Below, piece after piece: positions 1 through 35,699 of a DNA stretch of 64,000 nt (positions are counted from its first letter, which is position 1; the number at the start of each line of letters is the position of its first letter). This stretch comes from Apostichopus japonicus (Eukaryota > Echinodermata > Holothuroidea > Aspidochirotida > Stichopodidae), in assembly GCF_037975245.1 (NCBI RefSeq), contig NC_092577.1:32183398-32247397 (forward strand), written 5' to 3'. The notes below the pieces were generated by a model, which did not search any database, had not been told where the DNA came from, and saw only the letters and a list, made by a program, of their open reading frames with translations. The position numbers and the translations under genes were made by a program.

Positions 1-83
1 CACAGCCTAAGGCACTATGTCAAAAAGTAGTATGCTGTGGGGGCTGCAGTATCATACAGCCAGGCTGCATAGCACATCATCTA

Positions 84-520
84 TGCTGCTCTACAGTTTC
101 ACACAATCCATGGGCACTACAGGTGTTTAGAGACAATCTTGCAGCTGCTGCAGCTTTTCATTGTCTATTGTGCTCCACAGTTTCACACAATAGACAATGC
201 AGGTGTTTAGAGACAATCCCTATTGTTTGATGTAGTGATTCATCCTAGCTGAGCAGGATCTTGCAGCTGCTGTAGCTTTTCATTGTCCATTGTGCTCCAC
301 AGTTTCACACGATAGACAATGCAGGTGTTTAGAGACAATCCCTATTGTTTGATGTTGATTCATCCTAGCTAAGCAGGATCATGCAGCTGCTGCAGCTTTT
401 CATTGTCTATTGTGCTCCACAGTTTCACACAATAGACAATGCAGGTGTTTAGAGACAATCCCTATTGTTTGATGTTGATTCATCTCAGCTAAGCAGGATC
501 TTGCAGCTGCTTCAGCTTTT
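84..520. repeat. ~120-bp tandem repeat with internal hairpin
   Basis: About three and a half copies of a 120-122 bp unit. Each unit has a GCAGCTGCTGCAGC-like segment, then an inverted repeat, then GCAGGTGTTTAGAGACAATC. In the copies at 159-199 and 401-441 the inverted repeat is CATTGTCTATTGTG with its exact reverse complement across a short loop; the copy at 281-320 has single-base changes. The last copy decays just before the acyl-CoA oxidase exon at 613. It probably lies in an intron of that gene. Confidence 0.85.
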
Positions 521-612
521 CCTTCTGACACGGTGTCTAAGTCTGTTCTTCTGTTTTAGAGTCCATTGCAGACACACTGAGGTTTTTCTTGTTTTCATGT
601 TTCATTGTCCAG

Positions 613-759
613 GCCCATTGTCACCTGTTCATCTTGGACAGCTTTAACCGCAGCATTGAAGGATGGGAACACCAGGGGCCTGCTCGGACCATCATGGAAC
701 AGCTGGTGAGGTTCTATGGACTCCACGGCATCCTCCAGAACAAGGGAGAATTTCTAGTG
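613..759 (+). CDS. ACOX1: ACOX internal exon
   Basis: 49 codons in phase 0. The acceptor is TTTCATTGTCCAG before 613 and the donor is GTGAGT at 760. The peptide opens AHCHLF and carries LVRFYGLHGILQNKGEFL, matching the helical C-terminal domain of acyl-CoA oxidases. Confidence 0.88.
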
Positions 760-2615
760 GTGAGTCTTGTTTGCTAATCTTGTAGGTAGGTACTCTCGTT
801 GTTGGAATTAAGTTACACAGGTCTTTATTGGATTGTATTGTAACATTTAAAGAAAGTTAAGTTCCTTCCCAATGGAACCGAAGATTCTTTGGTGAAAGGT
901 ACAGTACAGCCAATTCATATATTCATGATCTTAATAATCATTAAGATTAATATGAGTGATTAGGGAGCCAGTGAAGCGAGTATGGGCCATGCAGGGAACC
1001 AGTGTAGCAGATATGAGGTGATGCAGGGAACCAGTGAAGTGGGTATGGGAGATGCAGGGAACCAGTGAAGTGGGTATGGGATGATGCAGGGTACCAGTGA
1101 AGTGGGTATGGGATGATGCAGGGAATCAATGAAACGTGTATGGGGTGATGCAGGGAACCAGTAAAGCGTGTATGGGGCGATGCAGGGAACCAGTGAAGCA
1201 GGTATAGGGTGATGCAGGAAACCAGTATAGCAGGTATGGGGAGATGCAGGTATCTGGTGTAGCAGGTATGGGGTGATTAAGGGGACCAATCAAGTTTGTA
1301 GGTGGTAGGAGGTGGTGCATGAGACCAGTGAAACTGGTGTGTGTGGTTTGGGTGATGAAAGGCCAAAAGTGGACCTTTAATAGTCTATGGATGATCCAAG
1401 CCCACAAGGGGGAGCTGTAATTGTAGTCTATGGATGACTGAAAGAGCCATTGGGAGTGGTAGTGTTGGAAATTGCCTGACAGTGTGTGCAGTAAAACCTT
1501 GATTATCTGAATGCATCAAGATCAGAGGTTGTCTGGCTATGGCAAAAATCCAGATAACAATGTTTCCTTTATTCCTGTTTTAATTATCATGTATTTGTCT
1601 GTACTCTGTACTGAGAAAAATGTCTTCCATAATGTAAAATACAGTACATTAATGTGGCCACAGTCATAGCTGTGGTATTGGAAAAAGGAAACTATCCAAA
1701 GGTGGGCTTTGCTTGTTTGCTCAATGACAAAACACACTGTTTTTTGGTATTGGACTAAAGCATGGGTCTGTATTGAACCTACCTGTCAGACTATCATGGA
1801 ATGGTTGGATAACAGATCTGGATAACAATTATATCTTTATCATTCCAATCTCTTTCCACCGTTCCTCACAGAGTGGTCACCTCAGTGTTGCTCAGTTAGA
1901 CCTCGTAAATAAGCAGTACATCGCCTTACTGGAAGCCATAAGACCCAATGCCGTGGCCCTTGTGGACGCCTTCGACATCCACGACGACCGGGTGGGGTCG
2001 GTCCTGGGACGCTACGATGGTAATGTCTACGAGAACCTCTACAATTGGGCCAAGTCTGCTCCCCTCAACAAAAAAGATGTAAGTTCTCCATTTTCAGCAT
2101 CGTTGGCACAGCCATGGATAGAAAGGTCATGTCACATGTATGGAGTAATGTTAAAGTTGGAAATGAGGCCAAAGGTCATACATATCACTTTACAGCCGAG
2201 CCGAACCCGAAATGTTTGCAAATGTTCTTCTTCTAAAAATGGTACGGAAGTTACTGACAAGCTGCCAGAACTTGCAAGATGACATTTTGTTGTAATGAGC
2301 AATCAGTATCTCAAAGTAGGTTATCATCTAATGCAAACATCAAAACACCATTCTTTGGTTATTCTGTCCTAGTGTATGATACCATGATTGGTGGTAAAAA
2401 TCACTTTACAAAATTCAGTTGAGCTATAAACAGCGCTGATATTCTAATCAGGTCAGTTCACTTGCAAATTCTGTAATGCCAACCCGCCAACCCATTAAAG
2501 CATTTTCAAGAAATTATATCTTTGTTCTATTTTCATACAGGTGGTGGACGCATACAGTTTACACATCAAGCCATTCCTGGAGGAGAACCGAAACAGGGTC
2601 CAGGCGAAGCTGTGA
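613..2615 (+). CDS. ACOX1: Acyl-CoA oxidase, C-terminal part (3 exons; gene enters from the left)
   Basis: This is the 3' end of a peroxisomal acyl-CoA oxidase, the FAD enzyme that makes the first double bond in peroxisomal fatty-acid beta-oxidation and passes electrons to oxygen, giving H2O2. Three exons (613-759, 1872-2078, 2541-2615) join in phase 0 to 143 codons including the stop. The peptide contains AHCH, GILQNKGEFL, AVALVDAFD, GSVLGRYDGNVYENL and SPLNK-like (APLNKKD) motifs typical of the C-terminal ACOX domain. It ends in AKL, a recognised variant of the PTS1 peroxisome import signal. The FAD-binding and catalytic parts lie beyond the left edge. The GSVLGRYDGNVYENL stretch resembles ACOX1 more than ACOX2 or ACOX3 as I know them, so the family is sure and the paralogue is less so. 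A minisatellite and a possible transposon relic occupy the first visible intron. Confidence 0.9.
966..1345. repeat. 31-33 bp minisatellite in ACOX intron
   Basis: About a dozen imperfect tandem copies of a unit close to GATGCAGGGAACCAGTGAAG plus a GTGGGTATGGG tail. Copies differ in the GAAG/GTAGCAGG segment. The minus-strand reading frames through it (HWFPASPHTC-type peptides) are artefacts of the repeat. Confidence 0.88.
1491..1850. mobile_element. Possible decayed pogo/Tigger-like element
   Basis: The segment begins CAGTAAAACCTTGATTATC, which resembles the ends of pogo/Tigger-type (Tc1/mariner superfamily) elements. It carries internal GGTTGTCTGG, CCAGATAACA and CTGGATAACA motifs in both orientations. 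I see no clean right-hand inverted repeat or TA duplication, so this is a resemblance only. It ends close to the acceptor of the ACOX exon at 1872. Confidence 0.3.
1872..2078 (+). CDS. ACOX1: ACOX penultimate coding exon
   Basis: 69 codons, phase 0 at both ends. The acceptor is TTCCTCACAG and the donor is GTAAGT at 2079. It encodes the most conserved C-terminal block: NAVALVDAFD, then GSVLGRYDGNVYENLYNW. This is the best evidence for the gene's identity. Confidence 0.93.
2541..2615 (+). CDS. ACOX1: ACOX last coding exon with PTS1 (AKL)
   Basis: 24 codons and a TGA stop at 2613-2615. The acceptor is TTTTCATACAG. The peptide is VVDAYSLHIKPFLEE followed by a basic tail ending in AKL, a functional-class PTS1 variant of SKL, consistent with import into peroxisomes. 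Confidence 0.9.
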   Translation: MVDAYSLHIKPFLEENRNRVQAKL

Positions 2616-4440
2616 ATATCAGAGGAAAAATACGAAATCGGGGCCTACCTGATGGGAGGTGATGATGATGGTGGCTAATCCAGCAAAATCAGATGTTCGA
2701 TTAACTCGGTTCCTGTGCGTATGCTAGAATGCGTGGAATAACTCGTTAATTTTAATTATGATTATGATATCCAGCGTGAGGAACGCCAGAATAATATGGA
2801 GATTTGACATTCTCACTTAAAGTCAATTTCGAAGTAACATTCCCAGGACAATGTCGATATATTTTCACGTGATTTCATTCATGTTTGAGATAAGTGGGGG
2901 GGGGGGAGAAATTTGAGAAGTTTAATTTGTGGCGTTAAAAGGTGTCGTGCATCTAATATGCCGCAATGGAGGGTGTAGAGAAAGAGAAATCAGATTTACG
3001 TGACCGAAAAAGAGCATTTATCTAGCATATCTAGCAGTCTTTCAATGGTCTCTATCATTGCTGATAGATTTAGAATATTTTATGATTTTGTGGAATCTGA
3101 AATGCAAAAAGATATTTGAAATGTTAACTGAAAAATTAGTCGATAGGTTGTAATTATTATCAGAAATGCGATATTTTTTATTTGTATATTTGGGAATTTG
3201 AAAAAATTTGTAATTATTCAAAATCACTACTATGGATCTTGGGTGCCAGCAATGCCTCATTAATGTGTTAGTAGACGAATCAATGTGCTAAAAAAAAATT
3301 ATATTTGCGACCGATATGGTGGCCTTCGTGTTCAGTCCAGATTATGGCAATTTTTGTCCGTGCTGTATGTGTTAAATATTTTACATATAGAATAAGAAAT
3401 TTTTATGACAGTCATAGCAAGGCAATATATCTAGGTATGAATGAATTTCTAAAAGCAACACTCTTGCCAGAGAAAGCTAAGTTTGCAGGTTTTACAGCTC
3501 GCAAAATCTATTATTACGTATCAGAATTTGTGACAGTTTACAGATGGATTCGGAAATGTAATGAACAAGTGGGAAGGATGAGTTTAAAAAAAAGTTATAA
3601 TGAAGTGAGAAAATTACAGGGTTGGCCGAGGAACAAAGAAAAACCATCAATTCATTATATCTCAGTTTCTTGTATAGTATGGAATCTTGTAAATTTAATG
3701 ATGTGAATATTTTTTGGTTCTCCGAATATGTTGAATAATACAATTTTTTGTTGTCGGAGAGCCGTTACTAAATTTCGGCAATATCTTTACAAAACAAGGT
3801 GGGTGGGTCATCTGGAGTATGGAAATATTTAAATTGAGACACCTACTTTACCCTCGTTTCGTACAAATTGTGCTTATATGTATTAACGTTTGGGATGTTA
3901 CATTGCTATATAGAATGTGGTCCCTACAGTATTTGATTTTGTCAAGAATGCCAATTACCTTTCTTGAGATTCTGTGGGGTAAAATTATCTTTGCCTTGTT
4001 ACTGTGATAAACGGATCTGAACAATTTGTGTTAGGTGGGGAGGGGGAGGGGTGGTTGATTAGATAAGCAAGTTCCTTTCTTCATTTATTTGTATTTTATT
4101 TTTCTCCTTTTCAATCGTAAAGTATCATTTGAGTGAAACCATCCATCCATAGATTTGTTAAACTTTATTGACATTCATTATTACTAAGTATTGAGTTTGC
4201 GGACTCGATATTGTATTAAGTAACACACAGTTTGAGTTTGGAAGACTTTGGAACTCAGTACTAAACTATGTATGTATGTATTTGGTGGTTAGTCAAAGTT
4301 TGAAGTAATATGCAAACTATCTTTGACAAAAAAATGTCTCCATCTTTTTCTTTACACAGTTGTTTGCTGTTGTGGCCAATATCTGACAAGTTGAGAAAAG
4401 ATATCAAGTATTACTCAAAATAAAAGTGTTCTTTATTGAA
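2616..4440 (+). other. ACOX1: Probable ACOX 3' UTR
   Basis: Non-coding AT-rich sequence follows the stop. A canonical AATAAA at 4419-4424 is followed by T-rich sequence and is a reasonable cleavage signal. Another AATAAA lies at 5134-5139, so the end is uncertain. It includes a run of 11 G near 2896-2906. Short open frames here (for example 3305-3706) show no recognisable domain. Confidence 0.45.
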
Positions 4441-5504
4441 ATATATCTCTGATTTTTACACCGAATCATCATTAATTAAAAAGTAATTAATAACTTTCCC
4501 TGATTCTAGACATTTCGACTACATTTCACTTTGTCATATTACTATTAAAAACATTTATTGCCTTTTTTTCCTCTAATTTTTCACTCATTTTCCAATGTCC
4601 TCATTACTTGGAATAAAATTTGAGATATGAGGGTGCTGTGGACTGTGCTGTAAAGGGATTAAATTTCAAAAGTTAAAAATGTAATTTTAAGAATTTACCA
4701 AAATTCAATTATGAATAAGATGGAAAGTGAGATACATTTGCAGGATAAACTTTTATAAAAGGGAGAAATATCTTCTATAAAAGAAGTGTATATTTCTGTT
4801 CCAATTTCGTCCCTTTTTAATATTTAATCATGTCAAAAACCAGAAACCTTTTAAAGGAACTACATCATCCTTCATTTCAAATCAAATTTTCAAAGCTGCC
4901 CAGACAATCAATTTAATATTGTCTTACTTATTTGAGATTTATGCAAGGGCTGGAATGTGTTTAAGTAATGTGGTTGGTTTTTCTTGATTTTTTTTTTGGA
5001 AAGTAAGTGTTTTACAGCTTTGGCACTGAAAATAATCTCAGTTCAGTTGGTGCTATTGTCGTTAACCTAAATAATTCTGGTCTTGGACATTCTGGCCAAC
5101 TCAAACAAGTACATATCAAGTTTTAACTTCCACAATAAAGTATGATTCTCATAATTCAAAAGAACAATGGGGTTTTGTTTTCATTATTGTTACATGTCTC
5201 TAGCATCGCTTTAAAATGTGACCAGATACTTAATATACTTAACAGAAATGCAGAGCTATGCAGAGCATCGAATTTGTGGACATCGTTAATTTCTTGTAGA
5301 GTGGAATAGTATAATGGTGTTGTTCCCATGTGGTGCATCCATAGGGTTTCATAAGGGGCCAGACACCAGCGCTTTCTTGGCCAGCCCTCCCCCTCTCCCA
5401 CAAAACCATACAAGGTACTGCACCCCATTGTCCCTCTGCATACTGTAGTAGGCTCCCAGTGAGGGTCCACTCAAACTTACACCCCACCCTGTTCCTCTTT
5501 TGGC

Positions 5505-5595
5505 CCTATATACCATATACTTCACCCCCTTCATCCCTATATACTTCACCCCCCCCCCTTCACCCCCATATACTTAACCCCCCCCCCCCTCCGCC
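5505..5595. repeat. C-rich tandem motif (TATATACTTCACCCCC)
   Basis: About four degenerate copies of an ATATACTT(C/A)A motif, each followed by C tracts of varied length (up to about 13 C). The minus strand carries G-runs that could stack as a G-quadruplex. Confidence 0.65.
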
Positions 5596-8461
5596 TTTTC
5601 ACCGAATCTATTTATAAAGGATTTTGTAGGCACTACCTAAACAAAGCATGTTGGTAAATCTCTTTTCTTTGGGAATGGGGCGGGGCTAAGTGTTTGAGGT
5701 GTGGGCGGGGATAATCAGTATACGTTATGCCACCAAGCTTCTGGAATAAATCTAAATATCCGAATACGCCCAACTTCGATAACGCCCCCGCCCCCAATCG
5801 TAATCGATTTACTTTAAGACTTCGAGAAGCTCAACAAATTCCGCTCTTCATTTAATATTCTCATCCGATATTTTGTTCTCTTTGTCGTTTAATGGGAGAC
5901 CGTACACCGTTTACCAGATGATTCCATAGATAAAAGACGTTCACAATGGTAAAAAAAATGTTAAAACTCCCGAATAATCTTGATTCCCATTAGCCTACTG
6001 TTAACCGTAAACGTATTTATTGTTACATAGATGGATGTGTTTGATCCTCTCCAATACGTCAATCTACAGCCCTCGCCTCGGTCAGTTTTTCTTCTTCCTC
6101 GGCTTGCGGTCGGCGGTCCGTTTTTATAAAGTATCCACAGTGCTGGAGCGACAAGAGGTAAGGGAAAAAGGGGGCGGAAGGGGTTTTCATGAGGACTTTT
6201 TAAAAACCAATTCACCTCACACTTCCTGGCTTGACCGTACAGGTAACAAGCCTATCGTAAACGTGTAAGCTTACTTATCTGCAAGAAATCATCTCGATGC
6301 TGAAGTATTTTTATATTTCTAAGTTTAATCGGTATATCGAATTACTGACCTTGACACTAACGTCTTCTAATCGATATCAGAATCAGCATTTGCGATAAGA
6401 TTTTATGCAACCACACACCTTTATTTTAGCGATTATAAATGATTTAAAGAAATTTTAGTAATATTATATTAATTCTGTTCTTATGTTTAAAGAGCAACCA
6501 TGATGATCGGTGTGGGGTATTTTCAGTGGGCGGGGAAGGTGGACGGGGTGTAGTATGGAGGGGGGGGGTGCAAAACTGAAGACGAACAGAGTCAATAGCT
6601 ATTTATATTTATATGGATCACTTTTGCAGCAGGAAGTGAACACTTGAATCTTTCTTACACACACATACATTGTTATCTTGATAATTTTGCCGCACAAACC
6701 TGTCGCACATGATGGTAATAACATAAATTCGTATGGAGTCTAATATACAAATTATGTGCAAATAACACTACTCCTCTGTATGTATACGTCTGTTGATATA
6801 TAATGTCAATACTAAAGTTTAACATTTTGCAGCTGTCAGACAATGTAAATCAACTGTTATGATATCAACACCGGCTGTTGAGAAACTTTATGCCACAATT
6901 CAGGGAAGGATCCACGATTTTACAGAGGGGGGGGGGGGTAGTCCAGACTCCCGTGTAGGAAGGGGCTACGAACATCCTTCCCCATACAAAAAAAATCGTC
7001 AAATTGTGCATTCTGACTTCCTAAGACATATTTAGACTATAAATGAGGTATATAAATAAGATCTTGACGCAAAGCTGTACCAATAACTACTTTTACCTTT
7101 TGTTGTATGTTGTATGTTGTTTTAAAAAGGGGTGGACAACACCCCCCCCACCCCCACCCCCCTAGATCCGCGGCTGCATTATACCCAACTAGTCGTCTTA
7201 TAACCCACTCATACCTTTCAATATGTAAAGGTAACTTCCACCTGCTACAATGTAAACTTTACCCGTAGGTGATTATACCGGTACATATATACCAGTACCG
7301 TTCCCTTTAATAGTATATACGCCACGGGAATGAAATACTCGTATAGCGTTGGTCTTAGCCAATCGATTTTTACCACCAAAGGTTCAATCACTGTTGATTT
7401 CAAATAAATTACCACAAAAAAAAATACTTAAAGTGCGTGGAAATTCCCAAGGCAGATATCGTGACAAAGCGTGGATTTCATCGTCCAACGAATAAAGAAA
7501 ATAACAAAAGAAGAAAAAGACAAAATCAGAAGATAGAAAAAAAAAGAAAACAATATGTAAGCGAAATTATTCTCTCGAGAAAGCCAAGTGGTCGATACTT
7601 AACTTCCGTTTGAACAAACTGCTATTTCATACAGTAGGAAAAAAACCATGACTGATATATATGAAGGAGACAGCTTTAACGTGTAAACCAATGCGACATC
7701 TCTTGTGTGTTTATGCATATTATTAGCTAGTAAGTATGTGGTTATTTGTTATTGAGATATACACCAGCTGTATAGTGTGCCACTATTCACTTATGGTGGT
7801 TTGCGTTCTGCTATATTGTAATAAGTAAGAACAGATCACTGATTTTGACCAGATTTACGTCATTAAGATTCTTGCAGGATCTTCAGAGGCAGACTGAATG
7901 GTCAACAGAGGACGCAGGTAAAATAGGTCAACAAGTGGTGAAGATCAGTCAGTTTCAAAAATAAATAGTCTTTTATAATATTTTACCAAAACGGGCTTTA
8001 ATTGCTTTCAACGGTTCTGGCTAAGTTTTCCAGACAAACGTAATTATCAGGTGTTTTCGTTTTGCTCAAGCCAGTTGCTGAAATGAGCAGAAACTGTGTA
8101 CAATTAAATAAATAAATATAGCCTTGGCAATCATTTTGATGAGGAAATAACAAACAGAAACCAGATAACCAGATAACCAGTAACCAGATGAGTTCCAATT
8201 AAAACATATATGACAACATTTACGATTGGTGACTGTGTGCGATCAGTTTGGACCAAAATTACCAGCAATGTTAAGTTCACTATAATTCTAACCGTATGTG
8301 ACCCTTGTACACAAAAATTACTTACTACTTTAGAAGGGACGCAACCATCCGTGTATGTGTTGTAATGAATCTAAAATATTCAAATATGCCCATAATCCTT
8401 AGAAAACGAGGCAAGTTCATATATGGCAATGTCGCTATGATAATATCGCTATATTCATGTC

Positions 8462-8497
8462 TGATATATATATATACATATATATATATATATGTAT
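8462..8497. repeat. AT microsatellite
   Basis: (AT)n interrupted by single C and G steps. It produces the YIYIY frames on both strands, which are not genes. Confidence 0.85.
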
Positions 8498-10807
8498 AGA
8501 TCGACGAACGAAATTAATGAATTATCCATCTTAAAATTGCTCTTCTGAGGCTTGAACTGATTACGAATTGGAAATTGGATTAGGGGGGAACCTTTGTATA
8601 TATAAATAAACAGACCTGATCGGGTATCAATGATATGAGAGCATTTTGGTATGAACAGTCTTTGATTTATATATGGAGCGATATACGCAAGAGGGATCAT
8701 GTCCCATTCGTCATCGGTTGTTTCATTTTCGAATATACCATTCGATAATAGGTCTATAATGGCGTCGAGTTTAACAACGGTTAAAGGTCTGCATATATTA
8801 CGGTTTAATTGTTATTTAAAACATTGTAATTCACTAAAGTAAATTAGGTTAGGGATGTAAAGTGTCGTTCTCAAAATGTAAAATATATCAAAAAAATTAA
8901 TTTGATAAAGACAAAACATTTTTACAGTGTACAAAAATACAAAACACCCCTACTACTTAGTAATGGAATATTCCGACCGGTGACGAATTGGACCTGATCC
9001 CGCAAGAGATACGGCCATCAAGGGTGATTTCAGACTATAGGATTTTAATCTTGATATGTCGAAGTATTTCAATAAAACTAATGTGACATTTTCTAAGAGA
9101 CATTTCGGCTTTCAAGGTATTCATCTTTAAAATATACTACATTTGTGGAATGCTACTGTAAGGTTAAAGTTTTTGATGACGTCAGCTCCTCAGTGTAGGC
9201 CTTAAGAGTAATGCTAATCTATTTTGTTATCAAAATCTACTCATTTTGAAGCCAAAACCCTTTTCTACTATAATCTCATTTATTTACAATTTCTAAGTTA
9301 AATTTCTATTGCTGTTCATACTTACATAAAAGAAATACTAAATCGGATGTTTTCTTAGCTTCATTTATTTTCATTTCATTAATAATTGCATTCAAACATC
9401 CGGTACTCATGTATACAGACTAGCAAAGGATTTCCTTAGCAACTTTAATTCAATAATGTCCCTACCCCCCCCCCCCACTTTTTTTTGTGATTTCTTAGGA
9501 ATGAGAAACCCATGGAATTGCTTTCCCGGAAGCTATTTAGAATCATCGGATAGGAAAACAAAAATTTCTCTTAGCTTTGGAGTGTTTTATTTTTGCTTTA
9601 CATGAGAAAGCGCTTAAACACAAGATTTCAGGCAAAGAAAAGATAGAAAAAATCTAACCGAAGTAGGATACTTTATTTTCTTTCCGTCGACCCTTAGGAA
9701 ACGCAAGTGGTATTAACACAATTGTCAGGTTTCTCAGGCAAAGTAAGAACACAAAAATGAAACACGTCAAAGAGACTGAGAAAGTTGAAACATTATACCA
9801 TTTACGATCCACCTGAACTATACATAATCTAAGCTTCTGGACTTTGCAAAGTCGGTCGTAATAAAATGATATTATTTATCAATATCCTTGAAAAGTGACT
9901 TAAGGTATTTCGCAAGATCAAATGCAAAGGAAACGGTTTTTTTAGTGACGTAAAATGATGATATATTACCCATTACTGAAAGTATGAGCAGTATGAATAT
10001 CTTGTTTGCATTATATAAATGTTAGGAACTGTTCATACTATCTGTACGAGTGCTAAGAAGCATCATATGAGCAGACAGTATGGAGTAGCAGTAGACGTGA
10101 AGAAGTAAAACGTCCCATATCAACTGGCTGAACGTGAGTGCCCTAAATATGACTATAGCATGGTTTTGAGTTTCAATGTCACTTTCACCAAATCTTTGCC
10201 GAGCTTTACGTACAATAAGATTGTTAATTATCAAAAACTAAGCCCCTCGTTAGCCTTTTTCATTTTTTGAATAGTAACCCCCTAACAACTTTCGACCCTC
10301 AACATTTTGGTCGCTCAGACATTTCCCCAAATTTCATGTGTGCCTAAAAAGCAAATTCAAAAATTCAAAACGTTCTATTTTTACGTCTTCATTTGGACCA
10401 AAGAGTGACACTATAGACAAGCTAATGACCTAGATACGTTGTTATGGGACTTAAGTGTGAAATAGTATTGAGAATTATTGATCAAATCCACTAGTTTTTA
10501 ATGTATGCCATAGCTGCAAGCTAGAGAAGAGTCAATGAAATACACAGTCAAGAATATCTTTTGCGCTTGACAAACATTTACCCGAAATAAAACGCCCTGA
10601 TATAAGCAAATTACCCATCAAATTCAGAACTTCCATATGAAGTTTAAATTTTAAGGTTAGGATCGTTAGCCTATCGTGCTGGATATCATGTAGGCCTATA
10701 TACCCTAACTTCAAGTATCAGTTGCTAACAGCAAACATTTGCAAATGGCGAAATATATAGATTAAAGGTGAATAGTCTCTCTTTTCTGGCAAAACAATCC
10801 CCGATAG

Positions 10808-10813
10808 TTTATT
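10808..10813 (-). terminator. Candidate poly(A) signal of the Ras-like gene
   Basis: TTTATT on the plus strand, that is AATAAA on the minus strand, about 70 nt after the stop codon at 10884-10886. A GT-rich stretch follows on the minus strand (plus 10780-10800). This would give a short 3' UTR. Confidence 0.5.
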
Positions 10814-10883
10814 TCATGTTCAAACCATGATTTCCTCTCAAAATTAATAAAAATTCATCTCCTGTTTCTTTATCAGATTGTCG

Positions 10884-35663
<24,780 letters not shown>

Positions 35664-35699
35664 ATCGTGATATCTAAGGAAAAAAATCGTCGTATAAAA

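Larger units (their letters stand above)
4450..10800. other. Intergenic stretch, no gene recognised
   Basis: AT-rich sequence between the convergent 3' ends of the ACOX gene (plus) and the Ras-like gene (minus). It holds poly-G/C runs (6560-6568, 6927-6938, 7140-7160), a short AT microsatellite near 8462-8497, and a C-rich tandem motif near 5505-5590. No frame longer than about 105 codons is present, and none shows a domain I recognise. Confidence 0.6.

Noticed and set aside
947-1407. Three overlapping minus-strand open frames with repeated HWFPASPHTC-type peptides
   Set aside because: They are translations of the 31-33 bp minisatellite in different frames, with no domain and no splice or start context.
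5156-5549. Minus-strand frames of up to 104 codons
   Set aside because: They run through C-rich tandem sequence and overlap each other in different frames; no recognisable domain.
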